This document shows, piece by piece, positions 1-5,488 of a stretch of 6,204 nucleotides of DNA. The notes beneath the pieces were generated by a model, which was given only the letters and a program-made list of their open reading frames with translations, had not been told where the DNA came from and did not search any database. Each line of letters opens with the position of its first letter. Positions within the stretch are counted from its first letter, which is position 1. The translations under genes and the position numbers were made by a program. Origin of the DNA: an uncultured Alphaproteobacteria bacterium (GTDB taxonomy: Bacteria > Pseudomonadota > Alphaproteobacteria > Rickettsiales > UBA1997); assembly GCA_903898475.1 (NCBI GenBank), contig CAIUFU010000183.1, positions 1-6,204 on the forward strand, written 5' to 3'.

Positions 1-53
1 TAAGAAAGACTTAGGACGGGTTCTTAGACTTCGGCAAATTTTTAGTACCACGG

Positions 54-86
54 TTTTTATTTTCTGATTTCTTCAGAAAATAAAAA
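54..86. repeat. 13-bp AT-rich inverted repeat (hairpin)
   Basis: A perfect 13-bp inverted repeat: the left arm at 54-66 reads TTTTTATTTTCTG, the loop at 67-73 has 7 bases, and the right arm at 74-86 is the complement. It is AT-rich, so its stability is moderate. Its right-arm A-run (82-86) is also the A-side of the neighbouring terminator hairpin, so the two structures compete for these five bases when fully extended. The 53 bases to its left show no recognisable gene. They could be the 3' end or trailer of a plus-strand gene lying outside the window, which would explain why the adjacent terminator works in both directions; this is inference. Confidence 0.6.
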
Positions 87-119
87 GTGTCTGATGCTTT
101 ATGCACCAGACACTTTTTT
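82..119. terminator. Bidirectional intrinsic terminator
   Basis: The stem GTGTCTG (87-93) pairs with CAGACAC (107-113). An A/C mismatch and an inner TGC/GCA stem follow, closing a TTTAT loop (98-102). The stem is flanked by five A on the left (82-86) and six T on the right (114-119), so a U-tract follows the hairpin on either strand. On the minus strand it lies about 15 bases after the TAG stop of the pilin-like gene and should end that transcript. On the plus strand it could end a gene entering from the left edge. Confidence 0.85.
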
Positions 120-134
120 GTGCAACCCGTTTAA

Positions 135-2051
135 CTATGGATACACACACTTATAAACATTCATGATCTTTCCATTACAGTAACCATATGCAGTCCATGA
201 GCAACTCGGAGGCCCACCAGAACCTGTGTAATAACATGATAGTCCTAACTGAACACTACCCATCCTTGATGACAGATTGTTATCAACAATAGTTCCTGCA
301 GTCCAGGTTGAGGCCAATTTGTTATTATTACCAGAATTACAAGTCGCATTAGATACGCTAGTAGTACTGCCATTTTCAACCAAGGTTATGTTGCTGCTAC
401 TAGTTTGAAGAACCCAACGCCCAGCCACTGTGCAACTGCCACTTACTGTAGCCGCCCCAGTTGCAGTACAAGTATAAGTTGGAGAACCGCTATATCCACT
501 GGCGCAAGTGGTAGAAGTTGCAGTTGTAGTATAGGCAAGATTCGTTCTTGCTGTGAAGCCGGTATTAGAAATCGAGCAAGTAATTGCTGTACAAGTTCCG
601 CCAATTGAGGTGGCAGCGCCAGTTTCTGTACAGATGTAGCTCTTAGTTCCCGAATAACCTGTGGCATTGCAGTTAAAACTTCCTCCAGAAGCAGCATAAG
701 GAAGATTTGATTGTATGCCATAGCCGGTGCCAGCCGCTACAGTACAAGTTATTGCAGTGCAAGTTCCGCCAATTGAGGTAGCCGTGCCTGATGAAGCACA
801 GGTGTAAGACTTGCTTCCACTATAACCGGCGTCACAGGCAAAAGTGCTACCCGATGGCGCATAAGGAAGACTGGTATGAGCACCGTAGCCGGTTCCTGAT
901 GGAGCGGTACAAGTTATCAGAGCGCAGCTACCAGTAATAGTAGCCGCTCCTGGCGCGCTACAAGTATAAGTCGGAGCACCAGTATATCCAACTTGGCAAG
1001 GAGAAGGAATAGCCGCAGCGCTTGTTGTGTATGCAAGACCTGTTTTGTCATTGAGTCCACTAACGCCGGTAATTGAGCAAGTTGTTGCCAAACATGATGA
1101 TCCCGACAAATAATATCCAGTCTTACAATCGCAAGATCCGCTATTATAGGTATATACTTTGCTTCCTGAACAGCTGTAATTGATTGAATCCGAAGTTTTA
1201 AAATTAGGAGCGTTACAGCTAAGAGTTTTATTGGTACCTTGGTTAACTTTTGCGCCGCTATTAATTCCAATGGTAGTTGGAACATCACATTGCACCACAC
1301 AATCTCCAGCAACTCTAGTGTAGCCACTAGTACATCCTACCAAGTTTTGATCTTGAAGCGTAGTCAAACCAGCATCAGCTAAGAAATATTTTTTGTTTTT
1401 AAAAAAGACTAAATCATCAAAAGCAGTACCACTGCGATTGCTACCCGAAATTAAATTCGCATCAGATCCTGACGGCATATTTTCAAGTTCGTCCATATCA
1501 TCTGGAGCGTTAATTTCTACAGTAGCAAGAGACGAAACTGCGCCTCTTTGATTTTTACCACGACTAATAACTGCAAAAATTGCCTGAGGCTCTTCCACGC
1601 CCAAAGATGATGAATATCTACTAACAATAATGTCACCTTCCTGATCTACGAACTTGCTGGGAGTTGTCGCGACAGTGAAAGTTGAATCAACCGCGTAAAC
1701 CAACTTATTGCCATAATCATCTTCAGCAAAAGCAGCAGCAAGATTTAAAGCCTTAACCGGCACCATGCCATAAACTACAGTATCAGCAGCGCAGGAGACT
1801 TCGCTACCATAAGTAGGATCATTTTTAGGAATAGCAATTGAGGCCGGACAAGGAAGTCTTTTGTGAGCGCCGGCGTAAACTTTTAAAGCTTTGTAAATTT
1901 GTCCAATGCGATCATTGGTGACTTTAACTTTATTGGTAGAATTGCTACTGGTTTGAACCGATAAAATTCCCACCAAAACAGCCGAGGCAACTAATACAAC
2001 CACCGAGAGCTCAGTTAAACTAAAAGCCGTTCTATTTTTTTTAAATTTCAT
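135..2051 (-). CDS. Prepilin-like protein with tandem cysteine-rich modules
   Basis: This is a 638-residue protein starting with a type III (prepilin-type) signal. A short basic leader, MKFKKNRTA, is followed by FSLTELSVVVLVASAVLVG, where Phe11 would be the methylated N-terminus and Glu15 is the conserved Glu at mature position 5. Ala replaces the usual Gly before the cleavage site. Residues 45-235 look like a pseudopilin-type domain (RLPCPA at 65-70, GMVPVKAL near 95, DDYGNKLVYAV near 111). Residues 255-544 hold about five modules with four cysteines each. The C-terminal part (545-638) has six more cysteines and no repeat. The protein is far longer than an ordinary pilin (about 150-200 residues), so it is probably a minor or tip pilin, or a secreted adhesin exported by a type IV pilus or type II-like machine. 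It follows queA on the same strand after 91 bases. No clear Shine-Dalgarno site precedes the ATG. A TATTAT box at 2061-2066 is a weak promoter candidate. The repeat part is visibly less AT-rich than queA and ubiE. The prepilin call is firm; the adhesin role is inference. Confidence 0.85.
   Translation of the reverse strand: MKFKKNRTAFSLTELSVVVLVASAVLVGILSVQTSSNSTNKVKVTNDRIGQIYKALKVYAGAHKRLPCPASIAIPKNDPTYGSEVSCAADTVVYGMVPVKALNLAAAFAEDDYGNKLVYAVDSTFTVATTPSKFVDQEGDIIVSRYSSSLGVEEPQAIFAVISRGKNQRGAVSSLATVEINAPDDMDELENMPSGSDANLISGSNRSGTAFDDLVFFKNKKYFLADAGLTTLQDQNLVGCTSGYTRVAGDCVVQCDVPTTIGINSGAKVNQGTNKTLSCNAPNFKTSDSINYSCSGSKVYTYNSGSCDCKTGYYLSGSSCLATTCSITGVSGLNDKTGLAYTTSAAAIPSPCQVGYTGAPTYTCSAPGAATITGSCALITCTAPSGTGYGAHTSLPYAPSGSTFACDAGYSGSKSYTCASSGTATSIGGTCTAITCTVAAGTGYGIQSNLPYAASGGSFNCNATGYSGTKSYICTETGAATSIGGTCTAITCSISNTGFTARTNLAYTTTATSTTCASGYSGSPTYTCTATGAATVSGSCTVAGRWVLQTSSSNITLVENGSTTSVSNATCNSGNNNKLASTWTAGTIVDNNLSSRMGSVQLGLSCYYTGSGGPPSCSWTAYGYCNGKIMNVYKCVYP
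420..1289 (-). repeat. Tandem four-cysteine (sushi-like) module array
   Basis: These are protein-level repeats inside the pilin-like gene. Four clear units span residues 325-380, 381-435, 436-491 and 492-544. Their cysteines are C325/352/364/376, C381/406/418/431, C436/461/474/487 and C492/516/528/540. The spacing is about 24-27, 12-13 and 12-13 residues in every unit. A more diverged unit lies at 255-307 (C255/279/294/307), followed by a short CxTGYYxSGSSC linker. A shared pattern, C-x2-3-GY-x-G-x3-Y-x-C, follows the second cysteine. Cysteine order and the GY-G motif recall eukaryotic sushi/CCP modules, but the conserved Trp is missing. At DNA level a 20-base exact direct repeat occurs at 592-611 and 760-779, 168 bases (56 codons) apart, which points to fairly recent duplication of units 2 and 3. 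Confidence 0.8.
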
Positions 2052-2142
2052 CTGGTTGAAATAATAGATTGAAAGAGCAAAGAGGCATCAAAAAATACCC
2101 ACCTCACTATTGCAATATAATTTCGCCGATTTTTTTTGCGGA

Positions 2143-3183
2143 TTAATTTTTAGCACCAAAAAGCAACGAACTGTCTCCGTAAGAATAAAAGCGATAATTT
2201 TGCGAAATAGCGTGATTGTAAATCTCAAAGGCTTTTTCTTTACCAACAAAAGCACAAATCAACATGAATAAAGTTGATTTCGGCAGATGAAAATTAGTCA
2301 TCAAAATATCCGCGGTTTTAAATTTATGTGGCGGATAAAGAAAAATCTCCGTGCTAGCAGTTGTCGGTTTAATTAGACCATTTTCGTCACAGCTCGATTC
2401 CAAAACGCGCAGCGAAGTTGTGCCGATTGCGACAATTTTTCTGCCATTTTTTTTTGCTAAATTAATTTCTTCTGCCGCTTCTTTTGAAACTGAAAAAGAC
2501 TCGCGATGCATTTTGTGATCTTTTAAAAAATCAGCGCGAACCGGCAAAAATGTGCCTGCCCCAACATTCAAAGTGACAAAAACTTTTTTGATTTTTTTAG
2601 CGTCAAGCGCGGCAAAAATTTCTTCATTAAAATGCAATCCCGCAGTTGGAGCTGCAACTGCAACACCTTTTTTTGCATAAATTGTTTGGTAATTTTTTTG
2701 ATCTTGCTCGTTTTTTTCTTCTCTTTTGATGTAAGGCGGAAGTGGAATGGAGCCATATTTTTCAAGCTTTGCAAGTAAATCATCTGCCTCACAGTCGAAT
2801 TTAATTTTTATAAATCCGTCGTCAGTTTTTTCTAAAACTTGAGCAAAAAAATCGGGCGCAATTTCTAACTCGTCACCCGCTTTTACTTTTTTTGCGGGCT
2901 TGCACAAAGCATTCCAAATCCCTTGTGTTTCTTGGTCCAAATTGAATTCGAGCACTGCTAAATTTCGTAAAATTTTCGCTGATAATTTCGCCTTAATTAC
3001 GCGTGCATCATTAAAAACCAACACATCACCTTCTTGCAAAAAATCGGTGAGGTTGATTACTTGTCGGTCACAAATAGTGTAACCGTCAAAGACCAACATC
3101 TTAGTTTTTTCGCGCGGAAAAAACGGCGCCTGCGCAATTAATTCGGCAGGCAAATCAAAATTAAAATCGGAAGTTTTTAGCAT
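2143..3183 (-). CDS. queA: tRNA preQ1 ribosyltransferase-isomerase QueA
   Basis: QueA is the cytoplasmic enzyme that transfers and isomerises the ribosyl part of S-adenosylmethionine onto preQ1 in tRNA, giving epoxyqueuosine in the queuosine pathway (GUN anticodons: Asp, Asn, His, Tyr). At 346 residues it fits the family (E. coli about 356). Family motifs are present along the whole length: DFNFDLPAELIAQ at 6-18, VFNDARVI at 56-63, IPLPPYI at 146-152, APTAGLHF at 178-185, VTLNVGAGTF at 203-212, IGTTSLRVLES at 253-263, TNFHLPKSTL at 296-305 and YRFYSYGD at 330-337. The frame stays open to an ATG 30 codons upstream, but those codons are antisense to ubiE and have no family match, so the start at 3183 is preferred. 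No Shine-Dalgarno site precedes it (TCTTCTCTC). The start codon overlaps that of the divergent ubiE. No convincing hairpin terminator follows, so read-through into the pilin-like gene 91 bases on is possible. Confidence 0.96.
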   Translation of the reverse strand: MLKTSDFNFDLPAELIAQAPFFPREKTKMLVFDGYTICDRQVINLTDFLQEGDVLVFNDARVIKAKLSAKILRNLAVLEFNLDQETQGIWNALCKPAKKVKAGDELEIAPDFFAQVLEKTDDGFIKIKFDCEADDLLAKLEKYGSIPLPPYIKREEKNEQDQKNYQTIYAKKGVAVAAPTAGLHFNEEIFAALDAKKIKKVFVTLNVGAGTFLPVRADFLKDHKMHRESFSVSKEAAEEINLAKKNGRKIVAIGTTSLRVLESSCDENGLIKPTTASTEIFLYPPHKFKTADILMTNFHLPKSTLFMLICAFVGKEKAFEIYNHAISQNYRFYSYGDSSLLFGAKN

Positions 3184-3184
3184 G
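3181..3184. other. Overlapping divergent start codons (CATG)
   Basis: The palindrome CATG carries the ATG of queA on the minus strand (3183-3181) and the ATG of ubiE on the plus strand (3182-3184). The two start codons therefore share two base pairs and there is no space between the genes. Both starts are supported by family alignment of the N-termini recalled from E. coli QueA and UbiE. For ubiE, GGAAG at 3169-3173, inside the queA coding sequence, is a plausible ribosome binding site 8 bases before the ATG. queA has no such site. Confidence 0.85.
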
Positions 3185-3943
3185 AGAGAAGACAAAACAC
3201 ATTTTGGATTTAAGCAGGTAGATCGTGAAGAGAAGGCTGGTCTTGTCAAAGAGATTTTTTCGGGGGTTGCCAAAAAATATGACCTGATGAATGACTTAAT
3301 GAGCGGTGGAATTCACCGTTTGTGGAAAAATAAAATGGTCGAACAAATTAATTTTTCCGATGCCACAAAATCTTACACAACCATTGATTTGGCGGGCGGG
3401 ACCGGTGACGTTGCTTTTCGCATTGCCAAAAAAGCGCGCTTAAAAAATGTAAATTGCAAAATCGATGTGGTCGATATTAACCAAGAAATGCTTGATGTTG
3501 GCAAAGATCGCGCTGTTGATTTGAATCTTTTTTCTGATCTAAATTTCACTTGCTGCGACGGCGAAAAACTTTGTTTTGAAGATGAATCTTTCGATTTTTT
3601 TACCATCGCTTTCGGCATTAGAAACTTCACCAACATAGATTTGGCGCTAGCCGAAGCCTATCGCGTTTTAAAACCCGGTGGAAAATTTTTGTGCTTAGAA
3701 TTTTCGAAAGTTAACGATTATTTTTTACAAAAAATTTACGACGCCTATTCGTTTAAAGTAATCCCAAAAATCGGCGAAGTAATTTTAAAAGATCGCGCCT
3801 CTTACCAATATTTAGTTGAAAGTATTCGCAAATTTCCGACGCAAGATGAGTTCAAAAAAATGATTGAAACGGCCGGATTTAAAAATGTTTCTTACCAAAA
3901 TTTATCTTTTGGCGCTGCGGCAATTCACGTGGGAATTAAATGA
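3182..3943 (+). CDS. ubiE: Ubiquinone/menaquinone C-methyltransferase UbiE
   Basis: This SAM-dependent class I methyltransferase C-methylates 2-methoxy-6-polyprenyl-1,4-benzoquinol in ubiquinone synthesis and, where present, demethylmenaquinone. At 253 residues it is the usual length. The N-terminal THFGF (6-10) matches the family start. UbiE signature 1 is YDLMNDLMSGGIHRLW (33-48). The SAM-binding glycine loop is DLAGGTGD (69-76), the acidic residue after strand 2 is Asp98, and the segment DFFTIAFGIRN covers 138-148. Signature 2 is RVLKPGGKFLCLEFSK (161-176). All key motifs are intact. The start at 3182 has a GGAAG ribosome site 8 bases upstream. The next in-frame Met (36) lies inside signature 1, so a later start is excluded. 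The gene overlaps the following lipoprotein gene by ATGA, which suggests translational coupling. In other alphaproteobacteria ubiE often sits beside ubiB; that neighbour is absent here. Confidence 0.97.
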   Translation: MREDKTHFGFKQVDREEKAGLVKEIFSGVAKKYDLMNDLMSGGIHRLWKNKMVEQINFSDATKSYTTIDLAGGTGDVAFRIAKKARLKNVNCKIDVVDINQEMLDVGKDRAVDLNLFSDLNFTCCDGEKLCFEDESFDFFTIAFGIRNFTNIDLALAEAYRVLKPGGKFLCLEFSKVNDYFLQKIYDAYSFKVIPKIGEVILKDRASYQYLVESIRKFPTQDEFKKMIETAGFKNVSYQNLSFGAAAIHVGIK

Positions 3944-4224
3944 AAAAATTATCTCTGATTTTACTTTTGCTAATAAGCGCTTGCTACGGAATTAACGGCA
4001 ACTACTGCCCACAACCTAGCGAATATGATCGTAGCGCCGCTCAATCTTATTACGAAAGTTTTGGCAGCAGTCGCGAACGCATGTCTGATGAAAAAGCGAA
4101 GAAATTATTTGGCTGCAACTTTCACAAAACCACCGATTACATCTATTCTTTCAGCACGCTTTGGGGAAAGAAATTTATCTTAGTGCGCTACGATAAGGCG
4201 GTGACTTACGTAGAAGAGAAATAG
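3940..4224 (+). CDS. Small predicted lipoprotein
   Basis: A 94-residue protein with a clear lipoprotein signal: a Lys-Lys N-terminus, the hydrophobic run LSLILLLLISA, and a lipobox ISAC with Cys15 as the expected lipidated residue. The mature part is about 80 residues, polar and rich in Tyr and Ser, with two further cysteines (Cys23 and Cys59) that could form a disulfide in the periplasm. I do not recognise the family. Its ATG overlaps the TGA of ubiE in ATGA, with GGGA at 3931-3934 as a possible ribosome site, so it is probably translated together with ubiE. It ends two bases before the end of the convergent asparaginase gene. The coding call rests on the good signal peptide and the coupled start; function unknown. 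Confidence 0.8.
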   Translation: MKKLSLILLLLISACYGINGNYCPQPSEYDRSAAQSYYESFGSSRERMSDEKAKKLFGCNFHKTTDYIYSFSTLWGKKFILVRYDKAVTYVEEK

Positions 4225-4226
4225 TA

Positions 4227-5279
4227 TTAATATCTGCCAAACATTCCTTTGATTTCTTCAATATCAGAAGTTTTGGTAAGAGCCATCATCGTTAAAATTC
4301 TAGCTTTTTGCGGGCTTAAATTATCTGCCGTTACAAAACCTAATTCACTGTCATTTAACTCAACATTTGGCACCACTAAACCGGTTCCAACTCTAGCGCT
4401 TCTAACAATCACTACGCCTTTTTTTCTAGCTTCAATTAATCTTTCCAAACTGGCTTTGTTCACATTGCCATCACCAACACCGGCAACAATTATTGCTTTC
4501 GATCCAGACTCAACCAAGCGATCAATAACGCTCGGCTCGTGCGCAGTATGAGCGTAGATGATATCAACCTTTGGCAAATCTGCTAACTTTTTAACATTGA
4601 AAATAGTGTCTGCAGTGTGAGTTCTGATTGGCTCGTAATAAATTTCTGGCTTGCCGTAATAGACATATCCGATCGGGCCAGAGTTATTTGCTTTAAATGA
4701 GTTAACTTGAATCGTGCTGGTTTTTGAAACATCGCGAGCAGGCAAAATATCATCATTCATCAAAACCAATACACCTTTGCCATAAGCAATTTTGCTGCTG
4801 GCAAGCGCTACCGCATTATATAAATTGAGAGCTCCGTCAGCACTTAAAGAAGTTGCAGGACGCATCGCCCCGACCACCAAAACTGGCTTGTGGCTTTTAA
4901 CAACTAAGTTTAGGAAATAGGCCGTTTCTTCTAAGGTGTCGGTACCGTGAGTGATAACAATCCCATCAACTGAACGCTTGGCTAAAAGCTCATTTACTCT
5001 TTTGGCAATTTTAAGCCACACAGCATTATCGATTTCTTGGCTTGAGATTTGAATTAATTGCTCAGCGTCAATATCAGCTAATTTCTCAATACCGGGAACG
5101 GTTTTAATGATTTTTGCGATATCAATTTTTGACGCAGAATATTTAGAACCAACTGCAGAATCTCCAGCGCCAGATATGGTGCCTCCGGTTGCAAGAATAA
5201 CAATATTTTTGGCTTTAGCATGAGCGTTACAAGAAATTGCCACGCAGAAAACGGTGAGAAAAATCTGAAAAAGTTTCAT
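4227..5279 (-). CDS. ansB: Periplasmic type II L-asparaginase
   Basis: Hydrolyses L-asparagine (often also glutamine) to aspartate and ammonia. The 350-residue protein begins with a Sec signal peptide (MKLFQIFLTVFCVAIS, predicted cut after AHA at 19-21), so it should act in the periplasm. The catalytic set of bacterial asparaginases is complete: Thr34 in ATGGTI (E. coli Thr12), Tyr47 (Tyr25), Thr113-Asp114 in HGTDT (Thr89-Asp90) and Lys186 in RDVSKT (Lys162). GAMRPATSLSADGALNLY (137-154) and the C-terminal NLSPQKARIL are also typical of the family. A signal peptide together with full family length supports type II over the cytoplasmic type I. The ATG lies only 13 bases after the CCA end of tRNA-Thr, and those bases (TTTTTCTAAAAAT) hold no Shine-Dalgarno site. 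The likely promoter is the one before the tRNA. The 3' end is two bases from the lipoprotein gene, without a terminator between them. Confidence 0.95.
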   Translation of the reverse strand: MKLFQIFLTVFCVAISCNAHAKAKNIVILATGGTISGAGDSAVGSKYSASKIDIAKIIKTVPGIEKLADIDAEQLIQISSQEIDNAVWLKIAKRVNELLAKRSVDGIVITHGTDTLEETAYFLNLVVKSHKPVLVVGAMRPATSLSADGALNLYNAVALASSKIAYGKGVLVLMNDDILPARDVSKTSTIQVNSFKANNSGPIGYVYYGKPEIYYEPIRTHTADTIFNVKKLADLPKVDIIYAHTAHEPSVIDRLVESGSKAIIVAGVGDGNVNKASLERLIEARKKGVVIVRSARVGTGLVVPNVELNDSELGFVTADNLSPQKARILTMMALTKTSDIEEIKGMFGRY

Positions 5280-5292
5280 ATTTTTAGAAAAA

Positions 5293-5367
5293 TGGTGCTA
5301 TCGACTGGAATCGAACCGGCGACCTCTTCATTACCAATGAAGTGCTCTACCCCTGAGCTACGATAGC
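5293..5367 (-). tRNA. trnT: tRNA-Thr (anticodon GGT), CCA encoded
   Basis: The minus strand folds as a complete cloverleaf: acceptor stem GCTATCG (5367-5361) with CGATAGC (5303-5297), D stem GCTC/GAGC, anticodon stem CTTCA/TGAAG around TTGGTAA, T loop TTCGATT, discriminator A and an encoded CCA (5295-5293). Anticodon GGT reads ACC and ACU threonine codons. The T stem GCCGG/CCAGT has one C-A mismatch at its middle pair (51-63) and a G-U at its outer pair (49-65), which is slightly weak but leaves all conserved loop bases intact. A U-run follows the CCA directly. The gene has its own good promoter upstream and is followed after 13 bases by the asparaginase ATG. Confidence 0.95.
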
Positions 5368-5391
5368 AATTTAGAAACTGAGGAAAAAGAA

Positions 5392-5428
5392 GGGGCGCGC
5401 ATTAAAAGCGCGAGATGATAATTGTCAA
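5392..5428 (-). promoter_or_regulatory. Stable-RNA promoter with GC-rich discriminator
   Basis: On the minus strand a perfect -35 box TTGACA (5428-5423) is followed by a 16-base spacer and a -10 box TTTAAT (5406-5401, five of six consensus bases). Directly after the -10 box comes GCGCGCCCC (5400-5392), close to the GC-rich discriminator (GCGCCnCC) known from E. coli rRNA and tRNA promoters under stringent (ppGpp/DksA) control. Transcription would start near 5394, leaving a leader of about 26 bases before tRNA-Thr. The CGCGC/GCGCG inverted repeat at 5396-5412 belongs to this promoter and is not followed by a U-tract, so it is not read as a terminator. Control by the stringent response is inferred by analogy. 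Confidence 0.75.
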
Positions 5429-5488
5429 ACGACTCTGAGAGCTTTTTTGAAAAAGAATTCACGCATGTTCCAAGGACAAAGAATATTA

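Noticed and set aside
1..53. Possible tRNA or rRNA end at the left edge (GGGTTC and a CCA-like ACCA)
   Set aside because: No T stem or acceptor stem can be formed around these bases, and no known rRNA end is recognised.
405..1327. Three other open frames (405-608 plus, 443-721 minus, 917-1327 minus) in the cysteine-module region
   Set aside because: They overlap the pilin-like gene and have repetitive, low-complexity translations without any start signal or family motif; they are by-products of the repeated sequence.
2447..2455. Nine-base T run in queA as a phase-variable slippage tract
   Set aside because: Similar A/T runs occur throughout this AT-rich gene, queA is a housekeeping tRNA-modification gene, and the frame is intact.
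3244..3249. Perfect TTGACA on the minus strand inside ubiE as the queA promoter
   Set aside because: No good -10 box is found at 16-18 bases (best CACGAT, three of six). A better TTAAAT lies about 30 bases on, which is too far.
3184..3273. N-terminal extension of QueA by 30 residues to an upstream ATG
   Set aside because: The extra residues are antisense to the conserved start of ubiE and match nothing in QueA, whereas the ATG at 3183 aligns with the known QueA N-terminus.
5396..5412. CGCGC/GCGCG hairpin as terminator of the VirB6-like gene
   Set aside because: It is only five pairs with a 7-base loop, has no U-tract on the minus strand, and overlaps the -10 box and discriminator of the tRNA promoter.
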